The notes under the pieces are model-generated. The model saw nothing but the letters and a program-made list of their open reading frames with translations, searched no databases and was not told the DNA's origin. Both the position numbers and the translations under genes were made by a program. Positions 44,306 to 53,842 of a DNA stretch of 64,000 nucleotides are shown here, piece by piece. This stretch comes from Pyxidicoccus fallax (GTDB lineage Bacteria > Myxococcota > Myxococcia > Myxococcales > Myxococcaceae), in NCBI RefSeq assembly GCF_012933655.1, contig NZ_JABBJJ010000016.1:1-64000 (forward strand). The letters run 5' to 3'. Each line of letters opens with the position of its first letter. Positions within the stretch are counted from its first letter, which is position 1.

Positions 44306-45502
44306 ATGACCGCCCGCTACAACCTGCTGTCACCCGAGCTGAAGACCAATCCGTACCCCGCGTACGCGGACCTGCGCCGCAACGCTCCGGTGTGCCAGGT
44401 GGACCCGGGTGGGATGTGGGCGGTGACGCGCTACGACGACGTGATGCACGTGCTGAAGAACCCGCAGGTCTTCTCCTCCAAGGGCTTCGGCGCGGCCACC
44501 AACCCGCCCTGGCTCGGCGGCAACCCGTTCTCCGAGTCGATGCTCGCCATGGACCCGCCCCACCACGGGCGGCTGCGGGTGCTCGTCTCGCGCGCCTTCG
44601 GCGCCCCCGCCATGGCCCGCATGGAGCAGCGCGTGCGCGCCTTCGCGCGGGAGGCCGTGGCCGCCCTGCCCCTGGACCAGCCCTTCGACATCATGCAGCC
44701 GTACGCCCTGCGCATCCCCGCCAGCGTCATCGGCGACCTGCTGGGCGTGGAGTCCTCCATGCACGGCCGCCTCAAGCGCTGGGCGGACCTCATCACCGGC
44801 GGCGTCACCACCGTCCGTCCGGAGGAGGAGGACCGCAAGCAGCTGGCGCGTGACGCCGTGCGGGAGCTGAGGGGCTACTTCGGCGGGCTCTTGAATCGCC
44901 GCCGCGAGGAGCCCGGAGAGGACATCCTCAGCGACCTCGTCCGCGCCCGCGTGGAGGGCGAGGCCCTCACCCAGGACGAGCTCATCGCCTTCTGCTCCCT
45001 GCTGCTCGTGGGCGGCATCGAGACCGCGGTGCACATGCTGGGCGCGTCCCTCGTCGTGCTGCTGGAGCAGCCGGAGCTGCTGGCGCGGCTGCGCGCCGAC
45101 CGCTCGCGCATCCCCGCCTTCATCGAGGAAATCCTCCGCTACGAGCCGCCCGCGCAGGCCGCTCCGCGCGTCACCACCCAGGACGTGCAGCTGGGAGGCG
45201 TGAGCCTGCCCGCGGGCTCGCGCCTGCTCGTGCTCATCGGCTCGGCCTGCCATGACGACGCGCAGTACCCCAATGGGGACCGCTTCGACATGGACCGCCC
45301 CGGCCCGCAGAACCTGCCCTTCGGGCACGGCGTCCACTTCTGCCTGGGCGCGCAGCTGGCGCGCATGGAGGGGCGGCTGGCCCTGGAGGCGCTGCTGGAC
45401 CGGGTGGGCCGCCTGGAGCGCGGCCCCGAGCCGATGACGTGGCACCGCACGCTGGTGGTCCGCGGCCCCGCCACCCTGCCCATCGTGCTGCACCCGGCCT
45501 GA
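44306..45502 (+). CDS. cytochrome P450 (bacterial class I type)
   Basis: 398-aa soluble P450 of the typical actino/myxobacterial CYP10x size. The haem loop FGHGVHFCLGAQLARME gives Cys346; the ExxR is in FIEEILRYEPPA. The I-helix LLLVGGIETAVHML retains the acidic and threonine pair (Glu-Thr), so ordinary oxygen activation is expected, in contrast to the other P450 at 29.2-30.6 kb. No ferredoxin or reductase gene is adjacent. Substrate unknown. ATG 44306 follows GAGACGCCCAAG. Co-orientation and a short gap separate it from neither neighbour in an operon-like way; the preceding gene is divergent. Confidence 0.87.
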   Translation: MTARYNLLSPELKTNPYPAYADLRRNAPVCQVDPGGMWAVTRYDDVMHVLKNPQVFSSKGFGAATNPPWLGGNPFSESMLAMDPPHHGRLRVLVSRAFGAPAMARMEQRVRAFAREAVAALPLDQPFDIMQPYALRIPASVIGDLLGVESSMHGRLKRWADLITGGVTTVRPEEEDRKQLARDAVRELRGYFGGLLNRRREEPGEDILSDLVRARVEGEALTQDELIAFCSLLLVGGIETAVHMLGASLVVLLEQPELLARLRADRSRIPAFIEEILRYEPPAQAAPRVTTQDVQLGGVSLPAGSRLLVLIGSACHDDAQYPNGDRFDMDRPGPQNLPFGHGVHFCLGAQLARMEGRLALEALLDRVGRLERGPEPMTWHRTLVVRGPATLPIVLHPA

Positions 45503-45517
45503 CGCGTCAGCGCGCGT

Positions 45518-47014
45518 CTACAGCGGCCCGCCCAGGTCGGCCGGCGGCGGCCCCACGGCGGCGCGCTCGCCATGGCCGATGCGCGAGTGCCGGCGGCCAT
45601 AGCCGAAGTAGATGGCCAGCCCCAGGCCCAGCCAGATGAACAGGCGCAGCCACGTCTCCAGTCCCAGGCCAATCATGAGGGACATGCAGACGACGATGCC
45701 CAGCACCGGGACCACCGGAACGAAGGGCGTGCGGAAGGGCCGGTTCAGCTCCGGCTGGCGGTAGCGCAGCACCAGGACGCCGCCGCAGACGACGACGAAG
45801 GCGAACAGGGTGCCGATGGAGACCAGCTCTCCCAGCAGGCCGATGGGGAACAGCCCCGCCACCACCATGGCCACCACGCCCGTCAGCAGCGTGGAGGCAT
45901 AGGGCGTCTTGAAGCGCGGGTGGATGCGCGCGAAGAACGGGGGCAGCAGCCCGTCGCGCGACATCGCGTAGAAGATGCGCGGCTGGGCCATCAACATGAC
46001 GAGCACCACCGAGGCCAGGCCGGCGACGGCCCCCAGGCTGACGATGGGCCGCAGCCAGTTGAGCGACGCCCCCGCGTTGGAGATGGCCACGTACACGGGC
46101 TCGGGCACGTTGAGCGTGGTGTAGTGCGCCAGGCCCGTCATCACCGCCGCCATCAGCACGTACAGCAGCGTGCAGACGGCCAGCGAGCCGAGGATGCCCG
46201 TGGGTAGATCCTTCTGCGGGTTGCGCGTCTCCTGCGCCGCGGTGGACACCGCGTCGAAGCCGATGAAGGCGAAGAAGATGACGCCCGCGCCCGACAGCAC
46301 CCCGCTCCACCCGAAGTGGCCGAAGGTGCCCGTGTTCTCCGGGATGAAGGGCGTCCAGTTCGAGGGCACCACGTAGAACGCGCCGAAGCCGATGACGAGC
46401 AGCACCACCGTCACCTTCACGGCGACGATGATGTTGTTGACCCGCGCCGACTCGTGCACGCCGACGAACAGCAGCACCGTCATCAACCCCACCAGCAACA
46501 CCGCCGGCAGGTTCATGATGGCGCCGGTGGCATGGGGGATGTGCGAACCCGCCGCCACCTCGAAGGGCGCGGTGACGAGCTCCCGGGGGAGCTGGATGTG
46601 GAGGTAGTCCCGGAGGAAGGCGGTGAAGTAGCCGGACCAGCCCACCGCCACCGTGGAGGCGGCGAAGAGGTACTCGAGGATGAGGTCCCACCCGATGATC
46701 CAGGCGATGAGCTCACCCAGCGTGGCGTAGCCGTACGTGTACGCGCTGCCGGCCACCGGAATCATCGCGGCGAACTCGGCGTAGCACAGCCCCGCGAAGA
46801 GACAGCCCAGCCCCGCCAGCACGAAGGCCAGGATGATGGCCGGCCCGGAGTGCTGGGCCGCCGCCGTCCCCGTCACCACGAAGATGCCGGCGCCGATGAT
46901 GGCGCCGATGCCCAGCAACGTCAGTTGGAAGCCGGTGAGCGTGCGTCGCAGCTCGTGCCCGGCGCCTTCATCGCCCTGAAGCTGGGCGATGCTCTTCTTC
47001 GACCAGATGCCCAT
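45518..47014 (-). CDS. APC-family amino acid permease
   Basis: 498-aa inner-membrane transporter with about twelve to fourteen hydrophobic helices. Opening [22 protein letters not shown] is the canonical helix-1 region with the unwound GAGIF substrate site. [20 protein letters not shown] is the second signature, and [20 protein letters not shown] the third. It resembles cationic amino acid/YfnA-type permeases, so it probably takes up amino acids by proton or sodium coupling. ATG 47014 was used as the natural N-terminus [12 protein letters not shown]. No regulator or catabolic gene is next to it. Confidence 0.87.
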   Translation of the reverse strand: MGIWSKKSIAQLQGDEGAGHELRRTLTGFQLTLLGIGAIIGAGIFVVTGTAAAQHSGPAIILAFVLAGLGCLFAGLCYAEFAAMIPVAGSAYTYGYATLGELIAWIIGWDLILEYLFAASTVAVGWSGYFTAFLRDYLHIQLPRELVTAPFEVAAGSHIPHATGAIMNLPAVLLVGLMTVLLFVGVHESARVNNIIVAVKVTVVLLVIGFGAFYVVPSNWTPFIPENTGTFGHFGWSGVLSGAGVIFFAFIGFDAVSTAAQETRNPQKDLPTGILGSLAVCTLLYVLMAAVMTGLAHYTTLNVPEPVYVAISNAGASLNWLRPIVSLGAVAGLASVVLVMLMAQPRIFYAMSRDGLLPPFFARIHPRFKTPYASTLLTGVVAMVVAGLFPIGLLGELVSIGTLFAFVVVCGGVLVLRYRQPELNRPFRTPFVPVVPVLGIVVCMSLMIGLGLETWLRLFIWLGLGLAIYFGYGRRHSRIGHGERAAVGPPPADLGGPL

Positions 47015-47103
47015 GCGCGGGCATCCAACACCGCGTCCGACTCTGGAGGAAGGAAGATTCGCGCCTTCCCCGGACGAATGTCAGCCTCCGACGGGCTGCG
47101 TTA

Positions 47104-47811
47104 CTACCCGCGGCGCCAGCCATCCGCCGTGTGGCGGCGGGAGCCCCACGGGTCGCGGCGGTCCTCCCGCGTCTCGCGGCGGTCCTCGCGCTGCTCGCGG
47201 CGGTCCTCGCGCATCTCCTCGTGGTTGCCACGCACCTCCTTCTCGCCCACGCGGATGAGCTCCACGATGAGCTCGCGCTTGCGGTGCAGCGCCCCGCCGT
47301 GCCGCATGCCCTCGATGGCCGCCAGCTCGCGGGCAATGGCCCGGCGCGTGCGCAGCGCCGCCTCCTCCGCCCTCACGTCCTGGCGGTCATCCCGCGCGTC
47401 ACGCCGGTCGTCGCGCAAATCCCTCCGGTCATCCGCGTTGCGCCGGCTCCAGCGGTTGTCGTCCCGGGCCTCCCACTCGGAGCCGCGCACCTCGCGGTAG
47501 CTGCGCCGCGCCTCGGCCCGGTCCGCGTCCAGCTCCGCCCGGCTCTCCGCCAGCTCGGCCCGCAGCAGCTTGCGCAGCGTGGCCTCCACCGCGGACATCT
47601 CGCGCTCGCTGCGGCGGCTCCAGGCGCTGTCGAAGCGGCCGAGCACGCCGCGCAGTTCCTCCACATCGCGCCGGTCGTCCCTCATCTCGCGCCGGTCCTG
47701 GCGCAGCTCCTGACGGTCCTGCGCGCGCTCCACGCGGTTGCGGCGCTCCTGGGCATGCGCGCTGCCGGCGAAGAGAAGGGCGGCGACCAGCGCGGAAGAG
47801 ATGCGGTTCAT
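47104..47811 (-). CDS. secreted charged-repeat protein
   Basis: 235-aa exported protein. The signal peptide MNRISSALVAALLFAGSAHA is followed by an almost entirely charged sequence with short repeats of the type RRDxRDDRR. The first repeat set is residues about 30-50 (DRQELRQDRREMRDDRRD), the second 125-150 (RDDRRDARDDRQD) and a third near 215 (REQREDRRETREDRRD). Two helical stretches (around VEATLRKLLRAELAE) separate the sets. It is probably a long helical or disordered periplasmic or surface protein that could bind polyanions. No enzyme motif. The ATG at 47811 lies at the start of the signal; the region is repetitive at DNA level. Confidence 0.68.
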   Translation of the reverse strand: MNRISSALVAALLFAGSAHAQERRNRVERAQDRQELRQDRREMRDDRRDVEELRGVLGRFDSAWSRRSEREMSAVEATLRKLLRAELAESRAELDADRAEARRSYREVRGSEWEARDDNRWSRRNADDRRDLRDDRRDARDDRQDVRAEEAALRTRRAIARELAAIEGMRHGGALHRKRELIVELIRVGEKEVRGNHEEMREDRREQREDRRETREDRRDPWGSRRHTADGWRRG

Positions 47812-48042
47812 GGGGTGTCCTCGGGGCTCTGTCTGGGCCCGCTGTCCTGTTCGTGATGATGGACGACCAGGGCCCGCCTTTATTCGAAAAGCCACGGATG
47901 GGGGCCGGGTATTTTGAGTCCCAACCGAAGCATGAAGGGGGGCCGGGATGTTCAGAACACCGCAGCTTTTTTGCAACCGGCATGCTGAAGAGGGATTCCG
48001 CCCGTCGCGGGCCGGCCACACTCTTGGTCCCTGGGAACTTCA

Positions 48043-49173
48043 GTGAGTGAACCTGGCACCACAACCGAAGAGGCGCGCCCGAAGGCCACCATCCTGGTCG
48101 TCAACGACACGCCCTCGGTGCTGTACCTCACCGCCCTCACGCTGAAGCGGGGGGGTTACCACGTGGTGGAGGCCACGTCGGGGACGGAGGCGCTCCGGCT
48201 GGCGGCGGGGCGGCCGGACATGGTGCTCCTGGACGTGCGCATGCCGGACATCGACGGGTACGAGGTGTGCCGGCGCCTGCGCGCGCGGGAGGAGACGCGG
48301 GACCTGCTCATCGCCCACCTCTCCTCGAAGGCCGTCAGCCGGGAGGACCGCGTCCGGGGGCTTGCCCAGGGCGCGGATGCCTACTGGACGACGCCCATCG
48401 GGGACGAGGAGCTGCTCGCCAACGTGGAGGCACTCCTGCGGCTGCAGGTCCGCGCCCAGGCCGCCGTCCGGGTGCGCGACGAGTTTCTCTCCATCGCCGC
48501 CCACGAGCTGAAGACGCCCATCACCGCGCTGCGGCTCCACCTGGAGCGCGTGCAGCACCATCTCTCGCGCACCCCGGCGGAGACCATCTCCCGGGGCACC
48601 GTGGAGGCGAGCACCGCGCCCGCCATCCGGCAGCTCGTGCGCCTGCAGCAACTGCTGGACACGCTGCTGGACGTGTCGCGCGTGGGCACCCAGCGGCTGA
48701 AGCTGGACGTGGCGGCGCTGGACCTGGTGGAGACGGTGCGGGAGGTGGCCCAGCGGCTGGCGGTCCAGGCCCGGGCCGCGGAAGTGGAGCCGCGGCTGGA
48801 GTTGCCCTCGGAACCGGTCATCCTCTTCGGGGACCGGCTGCGGCTGGAGCAGGTCGTGAGCAACCTGCTCACCAACGCCTTCAAGTACGGAGACCGCAAG
48901 CCCGTGTCCATCCGCGTGGAGGAACGCGAGGACACGGTGGCGCTCATCGTGAAGGACGAGGGCATCGGCATCGCGCCCGGGGACCAGGCCCGCATCTTCA
49001 ACCGCTTCGAGCGGGCGGCGGGTACGGGGAGCGCGGACGGGCTGGGGCTGGGGCTCTACATCGCGAGGGAAATCGTCACGGCCCATGGGGGCACCATCAC
49101 CGTGGACAGCCAGCCGGGACGGGGCTCGACATTCCAGGTGCTGCTCCCCCGGCACCGGACGGAACGGTACTGA
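48043..49173 (+). CDS. hybrid histidine kinase (REC-HisKA-HATPase)
   Basis: 376-aa cytoplasmic kinase. Receiver (17-130): the acidic pocket is reduced, NDTP replacing the DDxP pair, the phospho-acceptor Asp is in MVLLDVRMPDIDGYEV, and the conserved Lys is replaced (YWTTPIGDEEL). The domain may therefore be weakly phosphorylated or act as a pseudo-receiver. HisKA has His154 in LSIAAHELKTPITAL; HATPase has VVSNLLTNAFKYG, VKDEGIGIAPGD and GLGLGLYIAREIV. No sensor or membrane domain. GTG 48043 is the start, preceded by GGGAAC. It is first in a three-gene unit with a KaiC-like ATPase (17 bp gap) and a receiver-only protein, which suggests a phosphorelay feeding the ATPase. Confidence 0.85.
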   Translation: MSEPGTTTEEARPKATILVVNDTPSVLYLTALTLKRGGYHVVEATSGTEALRLAAGRPDMVLLDVRMPDIDGYEVCRRLRAREETRDLLIAHLSSKAVSREDRVRGLAQGADAYWTTPIGDEELLANVEALLRLQVRAQAAVRVRDEFLSIAAHELKTPITALRLHLERVQHHLSRTPAETISRGTVEASTAPAIRQLVRLQQLLDTLLDVSRVGTQRLKLDVAALDLVETVREVAQRLAVQARAAEVEPRLELPSEPVILFGDRLRLEQVVSNLLTNAFKYGDRKPVSIRVEEREDTVALIVKDEGIGIAPGDQARIFNRFERAAGTGSADGLGLGLYIAREIVTAHGGTITVDSQPGRGSTFQVLLPRHRTERY

Positions 49174-49190
49174 GGAAAGAGAGGACATTT

Positions 49191-50759
49191 GTGTCGTCGG
49201 AAGAGGGCGAAGACCGTAAGGACCGCAGGGCAGGCCAGGAGCGGCTGGAGACCGGCGTCCCACGGTTGGACTTCATCACCAAGGGCGGCCTGCTGAAGGG
49301 CGCTTCGTACGCGGTGCTGGGACCGCCCGGCTCGGGCAAGACGGTGCTGGCGCACCAGATTGCCTTCTACCACGTCAAGCACGGCGGGAAGGTGCTCTAC
49401 GTGACGCTGCTCACCGAGTCCCACGCCCGCATGCTGACGAACCTGGAGGAGATGACGTTCTTCGACTCCAAGGTCATCCCCGAGAAGCTGCACTACATCA
49501 GCGGCTACCGGGAGCTGGAGTCGGAGGGACTCAAGGGCCTGCTGGAGCTGGTCCGCCGGGCGGCGCGCCAGCACGAGGCCACGCTGCTCATCATGGACGG
49601 AATGGACGCGGCGAGGGAGTTCGCCCGCACGGACCTGTCCTACAAGCGCTTCCTCCAGGAGCTGCAGACGTTCGTCTCCATCATCGGCTGCACCACCCTG
49701 CTGCTGTCCCCGCACCACGAGGGGGAAGTCCACCCGGAGACCACCGCGGTGGACGGCATCTTCGAGCTGTCGCTGTGGCTGTCCGGGCCCCGTGCCGTAC
49801 GCGAGCTGGTGGCGCTCAAGTTCCGGGGCAGCGACTCGCTGCTGGGCAAGCACGAGATGGAAATCTCCGAGCGGGGCATCGTCATCCACCCGCGCACGGA
49901 GGTGCAGTTCTCCAACCCCCAGGAGTCCAGCCGGGAGGACCGAATCCGGATGCCCTTCGGCATCCCCCGCCTGGACGAGTCGCTGCGCGGCGGGCTTTTG
50001 TCCGGCTCCACCACCCTGCTGTTGGGCGCACCCGGCACGGGCAAGACGCTGCTGGGGCTGCACTTCCTCCTGCAGGGGGCCCGCGAGGGACAGCCGGGCG
50101 TCTACTTCGGCTTCTATGAGACTCCGCCCCGGCTGCTGGAGAAGGCGGCCGGCGTGGGCATGGGGGACTTGAAGAAGTACGTGGACAAGGGGCTCATCGA
50201 AATCCAGTGGCAGCCGCCGCTGGAGCACAACATGGACTCGCTGGCGGAGCGGCTGCTGGAGCGCATCCACGAGCGCAAGGTGAAGCGGCTGCGGGTGTTC
50301 GTCGACAGCGTGGCGGGCTTCCGGTCCGCGGCCGTCTACCCGGACCGCATGCCGCGCTTCTTCTCCGCCCTGTCCCACCAGCTGCGCATGCTGGACGTCA
50401 CCACGCTCTACTCCGACGAGACGGCGCTGTTCTCCGCGGGCGTGGAGACGCCGCAGCCCGAGGCCGCGGCGTACGTGGAGAACATCATCTTCCTGCGCTA
50501 CCTGGAGCTGCGCTCGCAGCTCTACCGGCTCATCTCCATCATGAAGATGCGCGAGAGCCAGTACGACAGCGGCATCCGCGAGTTCGCCATCTCCGACGAC
50601 GGCATCATCGTCGCCGACACCTTCCAGAGCGCGGAGGCCGTCCTCACCGGCCAGGCCCGGCTGCGCGGCGAGGCGACGGACAACGTCAAGCCGCCCATGG
50701 GCGCGCCGTCCGGGAAGAAGAAGCCCAAGAGGGGCCTGCTGCGCCGGAGGCGGTCATGA
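49191..50759 (+). CDS. double-domain KaiC-like ATPase
   Basis: 522-aa protein with two RecA-like KaiC/RadA-fold domains. P-loops are GPPGSGKT (residues 44-51) and GAPGTGKT (279-286). Domain-specific elements include LYVTLLTESHARML and LLIMDGMDAAREF in the first half, and VYFGFYETPPRLLEKAA with RVFVDSVAGFRSAA in the second. A basic C-terminal tail (KKKPKRGLLRRRRS) ends it. Cyanobacterial KaiC forms hexamers that autophosphorylate; in other bacteria such proteins work with two-component kinases in signalling. No KaiA/KaiB is nearby. GTG 49191 follows GAGAGGACATTT; the stop overlaps the ATG of the next gene (ATGA). It is likely the central component of the operon. Confidence 0.85.
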   Translation: MSSEEGEDRKDRRAGQERLETGVPRLDFITKGGLLKGASYAVLGPPGSGKTVLAHQIAFYHVKHGGKVLYVTLLTESHARMLTNLEEMTFFDSKVIPEKLHYISGYRELESEGLKGLLELVRRAARQHEATLLIMDGMDAAREFARTDLSYKRFLQELQTFVSIIGCTTLLLSPHHEGEVHPETTAVDGIFELSLWLSGPRAVRELVALKFRGSDSLLGKHEMEISERGIVIHPRTEVQFSNPQESSREDRIRMPFGIPRLDESLRGGLLSGSTTLLLGAPGTGKTLLGLHFLLQGAREGQPGVYFGFYETPPRLLEKAAGVGMGDLKKYVDKGLIEIQWQPPLEHNMDSLAERLLERIHERKVKRLRVFVDSVAGFRSAAVYPDRMPRFFSALSHQLRMLDVTTLYSDETALFSAGVETPQPEAAAYVENIIFLRYLELRSQLYRLISIMKMRESQYDSGIREFAISDDGIIVADTFQSAEAVLTGQARLRGEATDNVKPPMGAPSGKKKPKRGLLRRRRS

Positions 50760-51130
50760 AGACCGTCATGGTCGTCGACGACGAACTCGACATCGCGGAG
50801 GCCGTGAAGTCCATCCTGGAGGACGAGGGCTACAACGTCGTCATCTGCGCCAACGGCCGCGAGGCGCTCCGCAGCCTGGACGGCACCCGCCCGGACCTGG
50901 CCATCGTGGACATCATGATGCCGGTGATGAACGGCTACGAGACCATCAAGGCCATCCGCCGCCACCCGGAGCACGGCAAGCTGCCGCTGCTCATCATGAG
51001 CGCCATCGACCCGTCGGTGAAGCCGCCAGAGTTCGACTCCATTGGCCTCCTCAAGAAGCCCTTCGCCCTGAAGGACCTGCTGCAGCGGGTGCAGCAGCTC
51101 GCCCCCACGAAGCCCCGCGAGACGACGTAG
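50756..51130 (+). CDS. receiver-only response regulator (CheY-like)
   Basis: 124-aa single-domain receiver. Asp8/Asp9 acidic pair (MVVDDELD), phospho-acceptor Asp52 in LAIVDIMMPVMNGYE, and the Lys in LLKKPFALKDLL are all present. The domain has no output, so it probably transmits phosphate to or inhibits a partner, most likely within the kinase-KaiC unit. The ATG overlaps the KaiC stop codon (ATGA), with GGAGG 5 nt upstream. The gene is the last of the operon; a terminator follows on the opposite strand. Confidence 0.88.
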   Translation: MKTVMVVDDELDIAEAVKSILEDEGYNVVICANGREALRSLDGTRPDLAIVDIMMPVMNGYETIKAIRRHPEHGKLPLLIMSAIDPSVKPPEFDSIGLLKKPFALKDLLQRVQQLAPTKPRETT

Positions 51131-51137
51131 TCCCTTC

Positions 51138-51185
51138 CGGAAAAAAGACGGGGCCCGGACGCGCGAAGAGCGATGTCCGGGCCCC
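51138..51185 (-). terminator. intrinsic terminator for the BNR-propeller gene
   Basis: A perfect 11-bp inverted repeat (GGGGCCCGGAC at 51150-51160, GTCCGGGCCCC at 51175-51185) with a 14-nt loop. Read on the minus strand it is followed by CGTC and six T residues. It ends the BNR gene transcript and may also stop read-through of the receiver operon on the plus strand. Confidence 0.8.
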
Positions 51186-51213
51186 GCGGTGCCTCAGGAA
51201 GACGACGCGATGA

Positions 51214-53577
51214 CTACGGCCGCAGCTCCCAGACGGAGCGGCCGAACGTCGCGGCGCGCACCAGGCTGGAGTCCGGCAGAATCTGGACGTCCGTCACGTT
51301 GACCAGCGGCATGCCGGCGCCGAAGCGGGTCCACGAGGCGCCCGCGTCGGTGGAGCGGTACACGCCCAGGTGGGTGGCGGCGTACAGCGTGGTGTTGCTG
51401 CCCGGGTCCACCGTGACGGTGTTCACCGGCACGCCGGCGGGCAGGCCGTTCTCGATGACCGTCCAGCTGGCGCCGAAGTCCGTGGACTTCCACAGGTGGT
51501 TCTTCGTCCCGTCCGCCGCCACCGAGCCCACATACATCGTGTTGGCGTTGGTGGGGTCGAAGGTGATGTCGCTCAGGCTCAGGCCGTTGTTCGGCAGCGC
51601 CGCGGCGGTGGTCCAGGACGTGCCGCCGTTGTTGGTGAGGAACACGCGGCCGCCGCTGGCCACCACACCGACGACGCTGGCGTTGGACTTCGCCGCGCCC
51701 ACGTTGCGGATGACGGCGCCCGTGGCAATGCCGCTCACGCCCAGCGCCGTCCACGAGCTGCCGAAGTTCGTGGACTTGTACACCTTGGCGTTGGTGTGCG
51801 TGTAGACGGTGTTGCCCGTGGCGTCCGCCGCGCCCAGGGCCAGGCGGGTGGTGAACGGCGCGGAGCTGCTGTTGTTGCACTCGGTGATGCCGGTGCAGGC
51901 GGACACCCAATTGAGGCCGCCGTCGGTGCTGCGCTGGATGCGCGCGTAGTACAGCGAGCCCAGCATCAGGTTGGCGTTGGTGGGGTGGATTTCGCAGTCG
52001 AAGCCGTCGCCACCAATCTCCTGGTTGTAGACGCCGGTGTCGCCCACGCGCACGCGGGTGCCGTTGTCCTGCAGGCCCGCGATGATGGCGCTGCGGTTGG
52101 CCCCGGACATGCCGATGTCGTAGATGAGGTGTGAGGCGATGCCCACGTTGAGCGCGTCGCTGAAGGTGGCGCCACCGTCGCTGGTGACGAAGATGCCGCC
52201 GTCATTGCCGACGTAGAGCTTGCCGGACGCGTCGAAGGCCGCCGCGTGGAAGTCCGCGTGCACGTACGGCAGGCTGAACTGGCCCAGCCAGTTGGAGACC
52301 TGCGACCAGGTGCCGCCGCCGTCCGTCGACTTCGCCATGTGCAGCGCGCCGCCGATGTAGACCTGGTTCGGGTCGGTCGGGTGGACGATCAGCATGTGGT
52401 CGTACCAGCCCTGGCCGTTGAAGAGGGTGCCGACGGTGCGGCCCTCGGCGTTGCCATTCTTGTAGCGCTTGCCGGCCGCGCCCAGCGCCGTCCAGCTGGT
52501 GCCGCCGTTGGTGGACTTGAAGATGTCCGCCATGCCGCCGCTGGGGTTGGCCGCCAGCGCGTACAGCGTGTTGCGGTTGGAGGGCGCCGCGGCGACGGTG
52601 ATGCGCTCGATGCCGCCACTGATGGTGACGCCCGTGCCGCGCGTCCAGGTGGCGCCGTTGTCGTTGGAGACCCAGATCTGCCCCTGGTAGGTGCCGCTGG
52701 CCGCCGCGGGGTCCGCGTCGATGGCGGCGACGAACCTCGTGCCACCGGCCCATTCGATGGACCAGCCGTACGGGGCACCAGCGAAGCCGGTGTTCAGCGA
52801 GATGGCGGTCCAGGTCGCGCCCGCGTCCACCGAGCGGAACAGGCCCGCGTTGGTGGTGGCCAGCACGATGTTGCTGTTGCCCGGCGCGACGATGAGGTCC
52901 GGAATCTCCGTGGCGCTGCCGAGGTACACCGGGTTGAACCAGGTGTTGCCACCGTCGATGGACTTCACCAGGCCGATGCCCGTGCCGTCGAACGGGTCGC
53001 CCAGGCCCAGGTACAGCGTGTTGTTGTTGTTGGGGTCCATCGCCAGCGAGCCGGTGGACAGGCTGCCCAGCGTCTCGGAGCGCGGAGTCCAGGTGGCGCC
53101 GCCGTCGGTGGTCTTCCACACGCCGCCGCCGGAGAAGGCGACATAGATGATGGACGGGTTGACCGGGTCGATGACGATGTCGCGCACGCGACCCGTGTCC
53201 GTCTTGTTCAGCGTGTAGCTGCCGTTCTGCGCGTAGTTGGCCTTCGTGGGGCCGATGTTCACCCACGTCGTGCCGGTGGCCGCCAGCGAGGCCGTCGGAT
53301 CACCCGAGGCGGTGATGGAGGTGCTCGTGCCCGGCAGCAGCGAGCCGTACGTCTCGCGCTCCTTCGCCGCGGCCGCGTTCATGTGCTTGCGGAACTCCGC
53401 CGACCACGGCCCGCCCTTCTTCGACTTGCCGTAATTCTTCCCGTAGGACTCGTTGTACCACTCGTCCATCGCCCGCCTGCGGCCGTTGGGGTCGTCCTTC
53501 TCCCCCGCCAGGGCCGGCCCGCTCAGGACGACTGCCGCTGCCGCAAACAACCGCTGCCACTTCTTCAGGTGAGACAT
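51214..53577 (-). CDS. secreted BNR/sortilin-type beta-propeller protein
   Basis: 787-aa exported protein with signal MSHLKKWQRLFAAAAVVLSG. A short charged leader segment (WYNESYGKNYGKSKKGG) is followed by a large beta-propeller made of SxDxGxTW-type BNR blades: KTTDGGATW, KSIDGGNTW, RSVDAGATW, VSNDNGATW, KSTNGGTSW and several more to the end. Such Vps10/sortilin-like propellers in bacteria are often glycoside-binding or protease-associated; no catalytic signature is evident. Loops are rich in Asn and Gly and there is no membrane anchor, so the protein is probably secreted or outer-surface. ATG 53577 has GGAGCGAGG at good spacing. Terminator downstream at 51150-51185. Confidence 0.82.
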   Translation of the reverse strand: MSHLKKWQRLFAAAAVVLSGPALAGEKDDPNGRRRAMDEWYNESYGKNYGKSKKGGPWSAEFRKHMNAAAAKERETYGSLLPGTSTSITASGDPTASLAATGTTWVNIGPTKANYAQNGSYTLNKTDTGRVRDIVIDPVNPSIIYVAFSGGGVWKTTDGGATWTPRSETLGSLSTGSLAMDPNNNNTLYLGLGDPFDGTGIGLVKSIDGGNTWFNPVYLGSATEIPDLIVAPGNSNIVLATTNAGLFRSVDAGATWTAISLNTGFAGAPYGWSIEWAGGTRFVAAIDADPAAASGTYQGQIWVSNDNGATWTRGTGVTISGGIERITVAAAPSNRNTLYALAANPSGGMADIFKSTNGGTSWTALGAAGKRYKNGNAEGRTVGTLFNGQGWYDHMLIVHPTDPNQVYIGGALHMAKSTDGGGTWSQVSNWLGQFSLPYVHADFHAAAFDASGKLYVGNDGGIFVTSDGGATFSDALNVGIASHLIYDIGMSGANRSAIIAGLQDNGTRVRVGDTGVYNQEIGGDGFDCEIHPTNANLMLGSLYYARIQRSTDGGLNWVSACTGITECNNSSSAPFTTRLALGAADATGNTVYTHTNAKVYKSTNFGSSWTALGVSGIATGAVIRNVGAAKSNASVVGVVASGGRVFLTNNGGTSWTTAAALPNNGLSLSDITFDPTNANTMYVGSVAADGTKNHLWKSTDFGASWTVIENGLPAGVPVNTVTVDPGSNTTLYAATHLGVYRSTDAGASWTRFGAGMPLVNVTDVQILPDSSLVRAATFGRSVWELRP

Positions 53578-53743
53578 CCTCGCTCCTGACTCAGATGGGG
53601 GACGACGTGCTGTGGGGGGGGGAAGACGGTTCAATGATACAAGATTTTTCTGTTTATGAGAAGATGGGAGGGAATTCTTAAAATGCTTTGTATTCAAACT
53701 GACCGAGACTTCCATGCCTGTCTCAAGGTCAGGTCGCGCGTCC

Positions 53744-53768
53744 TTCGAAATTCGTGATTCGAAATTCG
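53744..53768. repeat. 11-bp direct repeat in an AT-rich intergenic region
   Basis: TTCGAAATTCG occurs at 53744-53754 and again at 53758-53768, three bases apart. The gap 53578-53842 between the divergent BNR gene and the aminotransferase gene is unusually AT-rich for this genome, with runs such as ATTTTTCTG near 53643 and TTCTTAAAATG near 53675. It could be an operator array or promoter region; no protein partner is suggested. Confidence 0.6.
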
Positions 53769-53842
53769 CGCCCGCTTTTTGGAGACTCCGTCCCCCCTCC
53801 CGCGGCCACTCCACACGGGCCGTACGATGCGCCCCACACGCC

